Shown: positions 17,931 to 27,454, counted from the first letter of the stretch. The stretch is 64,000 nt of DNA from Pseudorhodobacter ferrugineus DSM 5888 (GCF_000420745.1 NZ_ATVN01000011.1:1-64000), one strand, 5' to 3'. The notes: generated from the letters alone by a model not told the origin. Program-made: numbers and translations.

Positions 17931-19556
17931 ATGGGTTGGCTTGCGGATGAAACTGGGTTGGAACGGTGTTCGGCGAACCATGTGGCGCTCTCGCCCTTGT
18001 CGCATCTGGCGCGCGCGGCCGATGTATTCCCTAACCATTTGGCGCTGATTTATGGCCAAACGCGGCGCACCTATGCCCAGTATCATACTCGCGTCAGCCG
18101 CCTCGCCTCGGCCTTGGCTGCGCATGGGGTGCGGCCCGGCGATGTTGTGGCGACCATATTGCCCAACATCCCCGCGCAGGCCGAGGCGCATTTCGGCATC
18201 CCCGCTTGCGGTGCCATTATCAATACCATCAACACCCGGTTGGAACCCGACACCGTTGGCTATATCTTTGACCACGGCGGCGCCGTTGTGGTGCTGTGCG
18301 ACACAGCCTTTTTACCCTTGGCCGAGGCCGCGATAGAACTGCAAGCCGGCCCGCCCCCGCATATCATCGAAGTACCGGACCCAGAGGCAGGCCACCCCGC
18401 CACAGGCCGCTATTCAACCTATGAGGATTTGCTGGACCAAGGCGACCCAGCCGATGCGTGGCACATGCCTACGGATGAATGGGAAAGCATCGCGCTGAAT
18501 TATACCTCGGGCACCACGGGGCGGCCCAAGGGGGTCGTGTGCCACCATCGCGGCGCATATTTGCTGACGATGGGCACAGTGGTCAGTTGGGGGCTGACCA
18601 TGCATCCGGTATACCTGACCATCGTGCCGTTGTTTCATTGCAACGGTTGGGGTCACACGTGGATGATGCCGGTTCTGGGCGGCACCATCGCCTGTTGCCG
18701 CGATGTAACAGCGCGTGCCATTTATGACGCCATCGCCGACCACGGCGTCAGCCATTTCGGCGGCGCACCTATTGTCCTGAACACCCTGATCCACGCCAAA
18801 CCCGACCAACGCCGCGCCTTTGACCATATCGTACAAGTCTTTACCGCCGGTGCGCCGCCTGCCGCCGCCACCCTTGCCGCGATTGAACCCTTGGGCTTTG
18901 AGGTAAAGCAGGTGTACGGGCTGACCGAAACCTATGGCCATATCACCGAATGCCTATGGCAAGACCGTTGGAACGCCTTACCCCAATCCGAACGCGCCGC
19001 GATCAAGGCCCGCACCGGCGTGATGCAACCGATGGCAGGCGAGGCCGTAGTGATGGACGAGGCGATGCAGCCCGTCCCGCGTGATGGCGAAACCGTGGGC
19101 GAGATTATGATCCGCGGCAATACCGTGATGAAGGGCTATTACAAAAACCCCGAAGCCACCGCCGAGGCATTCAAAGGCGGCTGGTTCCATTCCGGCGACA
19201 TCGCCTTTCAGCACCCCGACGGCTATATCAAGATCACCGACCGCGCCAAAGACATCATCATTTCGGGCGGTGAAAACGTCAGCTCGGTCGAGGTGGAAAA
19301 TGTGCTGATGCACCATCCCGCCGTGTCGCTTTGTGCCGTGGTGGCCAAACCGGATGAAAAATGGGGCGAGGTGCCTTGCGCTTTTGTTGAACTGAAAGCG
19401 GACGCACGTGCAACCGAAGGGCAGATCATCGCCTTTGTGCGCGACCATCTCGCCGGGTTCAAAACCCCGAAAATAGTAGTCTTTGGCGAATTGCCCAAAA
19501 CCGCAACCGGCAAAATCCAGAAATTCGTGCTGCGGGTCACGGCAAAAACCTTGTGA
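17931..19556 (+). CDS. Fatty-acyl-CoA synthetase (AMP-forming)
   Basis: A 541-residue adenylate-forming ligase that activates a carboxylic acid with ATP and CoA. The P-loop-like motif YTSGTTGRPKG is at 191-201; the A5-type motif VYGLTETYGHITE is near 325; the hinge region GGWFHSGDIAF…ITDRAKDIIISGGENVSS and the catalytic lysine motif PKTATGKIQKF near the C-terminus are present. The pattern is that of medium/long-chain acyl-CoA ligases; the exact substrate cannot be read. ATG 17931 has a GGGGGG run as ribosome site and fits family length. No beta-oxidation gene is adjacent. Confidence 0.9.
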   Translation: MGWLADETGLERCSANHVALSPLSHLARAADVFPNHLALIYGQTRRTYAQYHTRVSRLASALAAHGVRPGDVVATILPNIPAQAEAHFGIPACGAIINTINTRLEPDTVGYIFDHGGAVVVLCDTAFLPLAEAAIELQAGPPPHIIEVPDPEAGHPATGRYSTYEDLLDQGDPADAWHMPTDEWESIALNYTSGTTGRPKGVVCHHRGAYLLTMGTVVSWGLTMHPVYLTIVPLFHCNGWGHTWMMPVLGGTIACCRDVTARAIYDAIADHGVSHFGGAPIVLNTLIHAKPDQRRAFDHIVQVFTAGAPPAAATLAAIEPLGFEVKQVYGLTETYGHITECLWQDRWNALPQSERAAIKARTGVMQPMAGEAVVMDEAMQPVPRDGETVGEIMIRGNTVMKGYYKNPEATAEAFKGGWFHSGDIAFQHPDGYIKITDRAKDIIISGGENVSSVEVENVLMHHPAVSLCAVVAKPDEKWGEVPCAFVELKADARATEGQIIAFVRDHLAGFKTPKIVVFGELPKTATGKIQKFVLRVTAKTL

Positions 19557-19630
19557 TGTCGCTGCAAGATTGTGCAAGCCGTGCCAACCCGCTATCGTTA
19601 GTATCAATAAGGCAGCAGGCAAGGCCATAA

Positions 19631-20659
19631 ATGGCAAGTACGGCCCTAAGTAAGTATGAAAAGCTGGAATGCTCTGGCCTTTGGCGTGAAAATGCCCAAG
19701 GCCAGAGGCGGGAAGTTATTGCCAATTTGGGTACCACATCGCTTATCCTGTCCGACCCAAAGCAAGAGGTGGCGCTGAGCCATTGGTCGCTTCCGGCGGT
19801 CAAACGCCTGAACCCAAACGAGATGCCAGCGCTCTTTGCCCCTGATACCGCCGATGGCGAAACGCTGGAAATTGACGATCCCGAAATGATCGTGGCACTG
19901 GAAACCGTCCATGCCGCCATTCGCGCCACGCGTCCGCATCCGGGGCGGCTGCGCAATTCCTTTCTTGGGGCGACGGCCTTGGGTATTTTGGCCATCGGTG
20001 TGTTTTGGTTGCCCGACGCGCTAGAACAGCACACCGCGTCGTTTTTGCCTCGCACGACCCGTCAGGATATCGGCCGCACGGCCCTGGCAGACCTAACGCG
20101 CCTGACCGGGCAACCCTGCACTGCGCAGGGCGGCAAGACAGCCCTTGCCAAACTCTCGGCCCGCCTATTTGGGCCCGAAGCGGGTGTTGAGCTGATTGTC
20201 GTTCGCACAGGCCTTGCGCGGGCACAAAGCCTGCCGGGCCGTATGGTGGTCTTGCCCGAATCCCTGTTGGCCGAACAAGACGGCCCCGAACTGGCCGCAG
20301 GTTTTGCCCTGTCGGCCCGTATCGCCGCCGAAGTGAATGACACCATGATCCCCTTGCTGCACCACGCGGGGTTCATGGCGACCTTTCGTCTGCTAACCAC
20401 AGGCGCGCTACCCGCCTCTGCGATTGCGGGCTATGGCGACAAGCTGATTGATGCGCCATTTTCGCCGCCACCGGATGATCTCTTGTTGGCTCGGTTTGAA
20501 GCTGCGGGCCTTGCGACCACCCCCTATGCCACGGCGCTGGATCCGTCAGGTGCCAGCACAGCCAATCTGATTGAGTCGGACCCCTTTGCCAATGTCGTGC
20601 CACCTGCCCTGCTGCCGGATGGCGATTGGGTCAGCCTGCAAGACATCTGTACCAACTGA
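19631..20659 (+). CDS. Membrane-anchored protein of unknown function
   Basis: A 342-residue protein: cytoplasmic N-terminal part (1-109), one membrane helix (about 110-127), then a 215-residue extracytoplasmic domain with a single cysteine near the start (TGQPCTAQGG) and another near the end (LQDICTN), which may form a disulfide. The domain has the general outline of an inactive peptidase-like module, but no HExxH motif is seen. I recall similar uncharacterised proteins in Rhodobacteraceae; function is unknown. Lies 75 bases after the acyl-CoA synthetase gene in the same direction, so could be co-transcribed. Confidence 0.65.
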   Translation: MASTALSKYEKLECSGLWRENAQGQRREVIANLGTTSLILSDPKQEVALSHWSLPAVKRLNPNEMPALFAPDTADGETLEIDDPEMIVALETVHAAIRATRPHPGRLRNSFLGATALGILAIGVFWLPDALEQHTASFLPRTTRQDIGRTALADLTRLTGQPCTAQGGKTALAKLSARLFGPEAGVELIVVRTGLARAQSLPGRMVVLPESLLAEQDGPELAAGFALSARIAAEVNDTMIPLLHHAGFMATFRLLTTGALPASAIAGYGDKLIDAPFSPPPDDLLLARFEAAGLATTPYATALDPSGASTANLIESDPFANVVPPALLPDGDWVSLQDICTN

Positions 20660-20791
20660 TCCGCATCGGTATTTAGTGGGCAAGGGTATCGCAGCCCCCA
20701 CACTTGGTAGCTCGGCAATAAACCGCCGTTTTTGCCTTATTTTATTGAAAAAACTTGCCAGAATCGTTAGCCTTTGCCCCATATAAACACA

Positions 20792-20820
20792 TTGGCAGGG
20801 CATACCCTGCATAGTATATG
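20792..20820 (+). promoter_or_regulatory. Promoter-like pair before the small secreted protein gene
   Basis: TTGGCA (20792-20797), 17 bases, TATATG (20815-20820). The spacer includes the inverted repeat GCAGGG/CCCTGC (20795-20810), a possible operator. The transcript would have only a few bases before the ATG at 20831. Confidence 0.35.
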
Positions 20821-20830
20821 AGGCCGAGCC

Positions 20831-21136
20831 ATGACAAAGACCCTTATCGCAGCAGCCCTGCTTGCGTTTGCATTGCCAATGACGGCCATCGCAGGCCCCA
20901 TTGAAAGCGCGTGCCTGAAATCTGACCGCAAAGCTGCAAGCCGTGCGCTGTGTGGCTGTATCCAGCAAGTTGCGGACATGACCCTTAGCGGGGGCGAGCA
21001 ACGCAAAGCTGCCAAATTCTTCCGCGATCCGGATCAGGCACAAAAGGTACGCATGTCCAAAAGTGACCGCGACAATGAATTCTGGGCGCGCTACAAGAAT
21101 TTTGGTGAAACCGCAGGCGCGTATTGCGGCGGCTGA
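20831..21136 (+). CDS. Small periplasmic protein with conserved cysteines
   Basis: A 101-residue protein with a signal peptide (cleavage likely after AIAG at about residue 22) and a mature domain with four cysteines (C29, C42, C44 and C99): SACLKS … RALCGCIQQVAD … AYCGG. Homologues in Rhodobacteraceae are often labelled arginine transporter, but the protein has no transporter features; I treat that label as unsupported. Likely a periplasmic disulfide-bonded protein of unknown role. A perfect terminator follows. Confidence 0.65.
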   Translation: MTKTLIAAALLAFALPMTAIAGPIESACLKSDRKAASRALCGCIQQVADMTLSGGEQRKAAKFFRDPDQAQKVRMSKSDRDNEFWARYKNFGETAGAYCGG

Positions 21137-21158
21137 TACGGTCCAACCGCCTATGCAA

Positions 21159-21180
21159 AACGGCCCCCGAGGGGGCCGTT
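21159..21180 (+). terminator. Intrinsic terminator between convergent genes
   Basis: AACGGCCCCC, loop GA, GGGGGCCGTT: perfect 10-bp stem located between the convergent small secreted protein gene and the copper chaperone gene, so probably serving both. Confidence 0.8.
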
Positions 21181-21200
21181 CTTATGTTCGGTTGGGCAGG

Positions 21201-21716
21201 TTAATTCCCTGCACCTTCCTTCATTTTGCCGTGGCCCATCTTGCTGTGGTCCATCGCCTTACCCATTTCGGCGGCGCGTGCATTGTCCAAAGGCACCTCA
21301 ACCGTCACGTCACCAGCCTTTTCAAAGGTCAGGGTCAGGCTGATCTTTTCGCCTTCGGCGGGCACTGATTTCAGGCCAAGAAACATCACATGCTCGCCAC
21401 CGCGTTGCAGCGCGTGGTTTTCGCCCGCAGCAACGGCAAAGCCTTCTTCGACATGCACCATTTTCATCACGCCATTGGCGTCTTGCAAATGGGTGTGCAG
21501 CTCGACACGCTCGGCGATATCGGACTTGGCGCCGATCAGGCGGTCATCCGCCCCGTGATTCTCGATCACCATAAAGGCAGCGCCGCTGGTCGCCATAGCG
21601 CCCGAAACCCGCAGATAGGGGTCGGTGATGATGATATCGGCAGCAAAGGCCATCGGGGCCGAAGCGATTGCCAGAAAAGCCGCCGAAGCTGCCGCAAAAA
21701 GAGTCGTTTTGGTCAT
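21201..21716 (-). CDS. Periplasmic copper chaperone, PCu(A)C family
   Basis: A 171-residue secreted protein (signal peptide ending at AFA, residue 25). The copper-binding set is present: H74 and H76, M84/M86, and H109-x-M111, equivalent to the H-M-H-x-M motif of the family. A C-terminal tail MDHSKMGHGKM adds extra His/Met ligands. These proteins deliver Cu(I) to the CuA site of cytochrome oxidase. The next gene upstream, 41 bases away in the same direction, encodes a DUF2946-like protein, a frequent companion. Confidence 0.9.
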   Translation of the reverse strand: MTKTTLFAAASAAFLAIASAPMAFAADIIITDPYLRVSGAMATSGAAFMVIENHGADDRLIGAKSDIAERVELHTHLQDANGVMKMVHVEEGFAVAAGENHALQRGGEHVMFLGLKSVPAEGEKISLTLTFEKAGDVTVEVPLDNARAAEMGKAMDHSKMGHGKMKEGAGN

Positions 21717-21757
21717 AGGTTTATTCCTGTGTTGATAGGGTCTGAAAAAGGTTGGGT

Positions 21758-22123
21758 TCAGCCCATCAATGGCGGTCCTCGGGCACGGGTTGTCAGTACG
21801 GCCGCTGCACGCAATTGGCTAACAGGCGCGCCCGCCGGCAGCCGTTCGCCGGCCGAAACCACAGCAATAATCACCGGCTGTGCAGGCGTCAGATAAGCGG
21901 CCAACCCTGCAAGGCATTCTGGGCAGGGATGGATCGGGCCGATAGGATTGCCCTGATCGTCCAGCGTGATGGTCGTCACGCCGTAACCCGAACAAATGAC
22001 AATCGTGACCCCGCCTTTCGACAGCGCCACCGCTTGACCACGCGCAACCGCCATCGACACAGAGCCAAGGGCCAGTGCCAGGCAAAGCGAAATCAGGCTG
22101 AAAAGGCGAAGCATACGATTCAT
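21758..22123 (-). CDS. DUF2946-like secreted protein
   Basis: A 121-residue protein with a signal peptide (about 1-28), a CSGYG motif, a central HPCPECLAG motif (H-x-C-x2-C) and the C-terminal RGPP signature common in DUF2946-type proteins. His and Cys close together suggest metal, probably copper, handling. It is first in a two-gene operon with the PCu(A)C chaperone. ATG 22123 follows GGAG. No enzymatic domain is seen. Confidence 0.7.
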   Translation of the reverse strand: MNRMLRLFSLISLCLALALGSVSMAVARGQAVALSKGGVTIVICSGYGVTTITLDDQGNPIGPIHPCPECLAGLAAYLTPAQPVIIAVVSAGERLPAGAPVSQLRAAAVLTTRARGPPLMG

Positions 22124-22208
22124 AGCTCCGTTTTTACACGGCCCCGCAAACCCGCGAAAGGGCCATTATGGCGCAGGCCATCCAGCGCTGCGAAACCAGC
22201 GAAAACGC

Positions 22209-22232
22209 AAAAAGCCCCGCCAGCAGCGGGGC
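22209..22232 (-). terminator. Intrinsic terminator of rpmB
   Basis: On the minus strand GCCCCGC (22232-22226), loop, GCGGGGC (22220-22214), then TTTTT. It lies about 20 bases after the rpmB stop. Confidence 0.85.
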
Positions 22233-22254
22233 CTTTCATAACGTTCCAGCGCAA

Positions 22255-22542
22255 TCAGGCTGTTGCCTGTGCCTTTTCAACGTCTTTTTTGATCTTCAGT
22301 GCCTTTGGCGACAGCTCGTCGTTCTTGGCCTTCGCCAAAAACGCGTCAAACCCGCCGCGGTGATCGACTGTGCGCAAGGCAGCAGCAGAAATACGCAAAG
22401 AGAAAGACTGACCGAGCACGTCCGAAAGCAACGTGACATCATTCAGGTTTGGCAGAAACCGACGACGATTTCTGTTTTTGGCGTGGCTGACAGTGTTGCC
22501 AGACATTGGGCCTTTACCGCTCAGTTCGCAGACGCGCGACAT
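22255..22542 (-). CDS. rpmB: 50S ribosomal protein L28
   Basis: A 95-residue basic ribosomal protein ([33 protein letters not shown]…), matching the longer alphaproteobacterial L28. The zinc-ribbon cysteines are reduced to one (C5), consistent with a zinc-free form. It stands alone with its own promoter-like pair and terminator. Confidence 0.96.
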   Translation of the reverse strand: MSRVCELSGKGPMSGNTVSHAKNRNRRRFLPNLNDVTLLSDVLGQSFSLRISAAALRTVDHRGGFDAFLAKAKNDELSPKALKIKKDVEKAQATA

Positions 22543-22578
22543 AGTCGTGATCCTTGTTATTCAACGCCCCCAAGGGAC

Positions 22579-22606
22579 ATCATATCAACATCAAAGGCCA
22601 CCGCAA
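22579..22606 (-). promoter_or_regulatory. Promoter-like pair of rpmB
   Basis: On the minus strand TTGCGG (22606-22601), 16 bases, TATGAT (22584-22579), about 37 bases before the rpmB start. A good -10 and a fair -35. Confidence 0.4.
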
Positions 22607-22691
22607 ACGGCAGTGTGCCAAAATTCCATCTGCGTCTGTTATGGGGAATCGCCGCCCTCGTCAAGCGGACAACACCCCCTTACGGCAGATT

Positions 22692-23102
22692 TCAGGCCCC
22701 GACACCCGATTGCGGCAAAAGCTGCACGGCGTTGATCTGCCAACCCTCTGGGGTTTCAATTACTTCGTAATCCAGCAGATGCATCGCCCCTGCCTGATCT
22801 GTCACCAATACCCGTTGCCACAACCGCCCATCCACATCGCGCAGCTCCAGCATCTGCACGCGGTCGGGGCGGTACACCATCGGATAGCCCCGCTTTACCA
22901 TCATGCCGAAATTTTCAGACGACCCGAAAATCCCTTGGATATTGGGCGAGGCAAAGCTGAATGCCGTTGGAAAATCATCGGCCTGGAACGCCGCGATCTG
23001 ATTGTTGATGATCGATTCTATGGCTGCCTGCTTGGCATCCTTGGCCATTGCCGGCACAGCCAACCCCACCAACAACGCCAAAACGATGAAAATTTGCCGC
23101 AT
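22692..23102 (-). CDS. DUF4864-like periplasmic protein
   Basis: A 136-residue protein with a signal peptide (MRQIFIVLALLVGLAVPAMAK) and a compact domain (about 25-130) of the DUF4864 type, an NTF2-like fold by its pattern: helix IESIINNQIAAFQADDFPTAFSFASPNIQ followed by strands LWQRVLVTDQAG and W-Q-I. Function unknown. ATG 23102 is chosen for GGGAGG seven bases upstream and for the signal peptide. Downstream of lysS, but a terminator separates them. Confidence 0.7.
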   Translation of the reverse strand: MRQIFIVLALLVGLAVPAMAKDAKQAAIESIINNQIAAFQADDFPTAFSFASPNIQGIFGSSENFGMMVKRGYPMVYRPDRVQMLELRDVDGRLWQRVLVTDQAGAMHLLDYEVIETPEGWQINAVQLLPQSGVGA

Positions 23103-23151
23103 GTGCAATCCTCCCTGTGACGTCCCCATGGAAAAACCTAGCGCAGGCCTG

Positions 23152-23189
23152 AAAAAAGACAAGCGGCGCACCGATTGGGCGCGCCGCTT
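23152..23189 (-). terminator. Intrinsic terminator of lysS
   Basis: On the minus strand AAGCGGCGC pairs with GCGCCGCTT across 11 bases and is followed by GTCTTTTTTC. It begins 24 bases after the lysS stop. Confidence 0.8.
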
Positions 23190-23213
23190 GGGGACATGTC
23201 ACAGCAAAGGGGG

Positions 23214-24794
23214 TTAGCCGACCAATTCGCCCGCCAGCCCGCGATCAATCAGCGCCAGTGATTCTGCCACGCCATAAAGGGCGATGAACCCGCCAAAGCG
23301 CGGCCCTTCGGATGCACCCAACAGCACCTCATACAGCGCCTTGAACCAATCGCGCAGCGGTTCAAACCCGTGATCCTTGCCCACGGCAAACACCATGCTT
23401 TGCAAGGCCTCGGCATCAAGGCCCCCATCCCACGCAGCCAAACGCGCGCGCAAATCAACCATTGCCGCGCGCTCAAGGTCCGTTGGCAGGCGGAACACCC
23501 GTTTCGGTGCCACAAAATCCGCGAAATAGCGCACGGCATAGCCCGCCGCCGCATCCAGATCGGGGTGCGTCTCGGCCGAAGCATCCGGCGCATAGCGTTT
23601 GATGAACCCCCACAGCCCTGCCGCATCGGTCGCAGCCGACACGCTGGCCAAATTCAGCAACATCGAGAACGGCACAACCATCCGGCTTTCGGGCGGATTG
23701 CCCGAATGGATATGCCACACAGGGTTATTTACCTGTGCTGCCACATCTTGCCCCGCATAAGCGCGCAACTGCTGGTGATATTCATCCATCGCACGCGGGA
23801 TCACATCGAAATGCATCCGCTTGGCGGTTTTGGGCTTTTGATACATGAAATAGGACAGGCTTTCGGAACTGGCATAGGTCAGCCATTCGTCAATCGTCAG
23901 GCCATTGCCCTTGGACTTGGAAATTTTCTGCCCTTCTTCATCCAAAAATAGCTCATAGGTCATGTGGTTGGGCTTGCGCCCGCCCAGCACTTCACAAATC
24001 CCGTCATAGATAGGCGTGTTGGTGCTGTGGTCCTTGCCGTACATCTCAAAATCCACACCCAACGCGGCCCAGCGCGCGCCGAAATCGGGCTTCCACTGCA
24101 ATTTCACATTGCCGCCCGTCACCGGCAGCGTCCATTCGCGGCCATCCTCGTCGTCAAAGGTAATGGTGTGGTTCACGCCGTCGACATGCTTCATCGGCAC
24201 ATACAAAACGCGGCCCGTTTCGGGGTGGATCGGCAAAAACGCGGAATAGGTTTGCTGACGTTCTTCGCGCAAACTTGCCAGCATGATCTTCATAATCGCG
24301 TCATAGCGTTCCGCGCACATCCGCAACGTGTCGTCAAACTTGCCCGACTTATAAAACTCGGTCGCGCTGATAAATTCATACTCAAACCCGAACGTATCCA
24401 GAAACCGCCGCAGCATGGCGTTGTTATGCGCGCCAAAGCTGTCGTATTCGCCATACGGGTCCGGCACCGATGTCAGCGGGCGCTGCATATGTTCGCGCAG
24501 CATCTCTTGGTTCGGCACGTTTTCAGGCACCTTGCGCATGCCGTCCACATCATCGGAAAAACAAATCAACCGCGTGGGAATGTCAGACATCACCTCAAAC
24601 GCGCGGCGGATCATGGTCGTGCGCGCCACTTCGCCAAAGGTGCCGATATGCGGCAATCCGCTGGGGCCATAGCCGGTTTCAAACAGCACATAGCCCTTTT
24701 CCGGCGCCTTTTTTTCATAGCGTTTCAGGATCGCGCGCGCTTCTTCAAACGGCCAGGCTTTCGACGTCATCGCAGCATCGCGCAGGGCAGACAT
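23214..24794 (-). CDS. lysS: Lysyl-tRNA synthetase, class I
   Basis: A 526-residue class I LysRS, the archaeal-type enzyme used by alphaproteobacteria in place of class II LysS. The HIGH-like motif PHIGT is at 48-52 and the KMSKS-like motif KISKSKG near 285; the C-terminal alpha-helix cage follows. It charges tRNA-Lys. ATG 24794 is chosen because AGGATGAGGG lies directly upstream; the frame is open further but without a site. Own terminator downstream. Confidence 0.95.
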   Translation of the reverse strand: MSALRDAAMTSKAWPFEEARAILKRYEKKAPEKGYVLFETGYGPSGLPHIGTFGEVARTTMIRRAFEVMSDIPTRLICFSDDVDGMRKVPENVPNQEMLREHMQRPLTSVPDPYGEYDSFGAHNNAMLRRFLDTFGFEYEFISATEFYKSGKFDDTLRMCAERYDAIMKIMLASLREERQQTYSAFLPIHPETGRVLYVPMKHVDGVNHTITFDDEDGREWTLPVTGGNVKLQWKPDFGARWAALGVDFEMYGKDHSTNTPIYDGICEVLGGRKPNHMTYELFLDEEGQKISKSKGNGLTIDEWLTYASSESLSYFMYQKPKTAKRMHFDVIPRAMDEYHQQLRAYAGQDVAAQVNNPVWHIHSGNPPESRMVVPFSMLLNLASVSAATDAAGLWGFIKRYAPDASAETHPDLDAAAGYAVRYFADFVAPKRVFRLPTDLERAAMVDLRARLAAWDGGLDAEALQSMVFAVGKDHGFEPLRDWFKALYEVLLGASEGPRFGGFIALYGVAESLALIDRGLAGELVG

Positions 24795-24925
24795 ATCCCT
24801 CATCCTTTTATACACATGCGACAACACCGCGTTGCCGCAACCGCCCTCTCCTATTGCCCCCCCGCCAATAGGTCAATAATCTGCACCTAATTGACGCCCT
24901 GCAATGCCCCGAAAAGGAATACCAA

Positions 24926-25348
24926 ATGTCCGAGACGCCCCATGTTATGACCGCCCAAGACGCCCTTTTGGCGATCATGGTCGCCGTTTCCGCCTCGGAT
25001 GAGGATGTGCGCACCGCCGAACTGGTTGCCATTCAGCGGATTGTGAACCACCTGCCCGTGTTCGCCGATTATGATGCAGACCGCTTTTTGCGCGTGTCGC
25101 AGCTGGTGTTTGACCTGTTTGAAGAAGAAGACGGCCTAGATGCCCTGTTCGGCCTTGTGCAGGAATCGCTGCCCGAAAAACTGTTTGAAACGGCCTATGC
25201 GCTGGCCTGCGATGTCGCGGCAGCGGATGGGATGCTGTACGAACAGGAATTGCAGTTCTTGCAGGAAATCCGTGATGAATTGGCGATCGACCGTCTGCAT
25301 GCCGCGGCAATCGAACGGGGTGCCCGTGCCCGCCATATGACCATATAA
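24926..25348 (+). CDS. TerB-like tellurite resistance family protein
   Basis: A 140-residue, all-helical acidic protein of the TerB superfamily (residues about 8-125). Two-fold repeats with conserved acidic positions are visible: SASDEDVRTAELVAI and AADGMLYEQELQFLQEI, which in TerB bind divalent metals. No other ter genes are near, so a direct role in tellurite resistance is doubtful; solitary TerB proteins are common in this group. Convergent with the next gene. Confidence 0.85.
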   Translation: MSETPHVMTAQDALLAIMVAVSASDEDVRTAELVAIQRIVNHLPVFADYDADRFLRVSQLVFDLFEEEDGLDALFGLVQESLPEKLFETAYALACDVAAADGMLYEQELQFLQEIRDELAIDRLHAAAIERGARARHMTI

Positions 25349-25381
25349 CCAAGGCGCGGCGTGGTCACACGCACCTTTACC

Positions 25382-25693
25382 TTACGCGCCGCGCATTGCC
25401 ATTTCAGGCACATCGGCGGCGTCAATGTTGGGCTCTTGGGCACGAATGGCGATCAATTCTGCCTCCATCGCGTTCAACCATTCTGCTTGCTGGGCGCAGC
25501 GTTTTTCGCTGTCCGCCAGAGCCGCGCGCAACCAGTTGATATCGGCAACTTGCGACCGCAACTCTAACCCGCGATCCCGCATAGAAATTCCCAGACGCAA
25601 GCCAGAAAAACCGCCGCAGGCCAGCAACACGACGGCCAGCAGTACACTTGAAAACATACCAAACTCAAACACTCTAAAACCCTGCCTCAACAT
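25382..25693 (-). CDS. Membrane-anchored coiled-coil protein, unknown
   Basis: About 103 residues: one N-terminal membrane helix (FSSVLLAVVLLACGGFSGL, about 14-32) and a predicted coiled coil (RSQVADINWLRAALADSEKRCAQQAEWLNAMEAEL, about 45-82). The topology resembles small scaffold or pilus/secretion accessory proteins, but no family is recognised. Start uncertain: ATG 25693 has GGA five bases upstream; ATG 25657 just before the membrane helix is an alternative. Confidence 0.45.
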   Translation of the reverse strand: MLRQGFRVFEFGMFSSVLLAVVLLACGGFSGLRLGISMRDRGLELRSQVADINWLRAALADSEKRCAQQAEWLNAMEAELIAIRAQEPNIDAADVPEMAMRGA

Positions 25694-25831
25694 ACACATC
25701 CAAGCCTTTGGCCTTATTGGCAAGCTTGCCCTGCCGCGTCTATAAAAAACGCAAAGGGACATCATCTTTTGGCAGGATTCGCCGATTTCCAAAACACTGA
25801 CAGGCGGCGGCTTTTACAACTCATCATGTCG

Positions 25832-27286
25832 TTAGGTGTATTGCGCCGCCCAATGCCTGATCAATTGGCCCTGCATATTGCGCGCGCTTCGGGTCCATTG
25901 CGGCCCACCATTGGGCTGCTCACGTTCCGACATAGGCAAGGCATCGCGCCGCCGCGTGTCGGCACTGAAAATCGCAAAGGTCAGTTCCTTGCCCGACGGC
26001 GGCTGGATATATCCCGCAAGGCCCGACACAAAATTCAGCGTGCCGGTTTTGGCCACGACGCGGATCGGGTGGCCCTTGATCTCTTTGCCTTTCGCGTCGC
26101 GAATGCCTTGCTCTTTCAACAGGTTTGGCAACATGCCACCCCGTGCAGCCCGAAACGCCGCCGCCATATCAAAGGCCGTAATGCGCGAACCGCCGCCAAG
26201 ACCCGAATGATCGACAAGCTGGCCTTGCACCCCGTGCTTGGCCGCCAGCCACGCATTCATCTGCGCCGCAGAGGCCCGCAGCCCCCCTGCCCCAGACGCC
26301 GTCAGCCCCACAGCCTCGGCCGTGATATTGGTCGAATATTTCAGCATGTCGCGCATCACATCGGACAACGCATCACTGCGCGTTTCGGCCAGAACCGCGC
26401 CCGCAGGCAAGCCGCCAATCACGCCCGCATCAGGCAGGCGCAACCCGTGCGCGCGCATCAAGGAGGCAAACACCTCGGCGGTGTAAACTTCTGGGTGGCG
26501 GACCGGTAACCAACGGCTGCCCGCCTTGCCCAGCGCGCCCTGCGCCACCGTCCAAGTGTCACGGTCTTGCCCGGATTTATAGGCGAACAACGGCGCGGCG
26601 CGCGAAACGGCACTGACATTGGCCATCGATACCGCAGGAACAAAGCGTTTGCCCCGTGCATCCATCGACAATGTATACCCGTTCCCTCCGCGCTTCCATT
26701 CAAAATTCACGCGGTTATAGTTCAGGTTTAATCCCGCCACAGCAGGGTTATACCCCACATAATCCGGCTGATCGCCGTCGATCTCGTCGATATGCGGAAT
26801 GCCCCCTGCATAGGCGAGGTAGCGGCCGCTGATCTCTTTAATCCCTGTGGCCGCCAGCGCCTGTGCCAAATCCCCCAACCGGTCAGTATCAAGGCTAGGG
26901 TCGCCGCTGCCCACCAAAATCAGATCGCCTTGCAAGCGCCCGTTTTGCACAGGGCCCGTCGCCATAACCCGCGTGGTATAGCGGTAATTTGCCCCCAAAC
27001 GGTCCAAGGCATAAAAACCGGTCAAGGCTTTGGCAACAGATGCGGGCGGCTGTGCCACGGTTTCGTTCATGGCCTCAATCACTTTGCCGCTGGCCGTTTC
27101 CATCACCACAAACCCGACAGTGCCGCCCAACCCCGCAGCACTGACAATCGCGTCACTGCCACCAGACCCCGCCACCCCCGAACCGGGACGCGATGCAGGG
27201 CGCGGCGACCGTGACGGTGCCTCGGCACACCCCGGAACCGCAACCCCCGCCATAAGTGCGGCCAAAACCCAGCGCCTTGAATACAT
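25832..27286 (-). CDS. dacB: D-alanyl-D-alanine carboxypeptidase/endopeptidase (PBP4 family)
   Basis: A 484-residue serine peptidase of family S13 that trims and cleaves peptidoglycan cross-links in the periplasm. Active-site set: S83-V-A-K86 (SxxK), YSTNITAE (SxN, near 310) and AKTGTLN (KTG, near 420). The N-terminus reads SRRWVLAALMAGVAVPGC: a twin-arginine-like motif followed by a cysteine in a lipobox-like context (C20), though proline at -2 is unusual. ATG 27286 follows a G-rich site and gives the signal sequence directly. Located 168 bases downstream of nadD. Confidence 0.9.
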   Translation of the reverse strand: MYSRRWVLAALMAGVAVPGCAEAPSRSPRPASRPGSGVAGSGGSDAIVSAAGLGGTVGFVVMETASGKVIEAMNETVAQPPASVAKALTGFYALDRLGANYRYTTRVMATGPVQNGRLQGDLILVGSGDPSLDTDRLGDLAQALAATGIKEISGRYLAYAGGIPHIDEIDGDQPDYVGYNPAVAGLNLNYNRVNFEWKRGGNGYTLSMDARGKRFVPAVSMANVSAVSRAAPLFAYKSGQDRDTWTVAQGALGKAGSRWLPVRHPEVYTAEVFASLMRAHGLRLPDAGVIGGLPAGAVLAETRSDALSDVMRDMLKYSTNITAEAVGLTASGAGGLRASAAQMNAWLAAKHGVQGQLVDHSGLGGGSRITAFDMAAAFRAARGGMLPNLLKEQGIRDAKGKEIKGHPIRVVAKTGTLNFVSGLAGYIQPPSGKELTFAIFSADTRRRDALPMSEREQPNGGPQWTRSARNMQGQLIRHWAAQYT

Positions 27287-27454
27287 ACCCCATCCCCCAA
27301 CAGGTTTCGACATTACCGTGAAACATCCCCCGCACAGAACGCGTTGACATCGTCAATTTCTGGCCGCGTTGTATCAGACGTCTCCAAGTCGAAACACTTT
27401 TAATACCCTACCGCAAACCTACCCCAAGCCAAAAGCCCAAGTCCAGAGCACCAA

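Noticed and set aside
20831-21136. Arginine transporter label for the small secreted protein
   Set aside because: The protein has a signal peptide and four cysteines but no membrane or binding-protein features.
24926-25348. Tellurite resistance operon
   Set aside because: Only a single TerB-like gene is present, with no terC, terD, terZ or related genes nearby.
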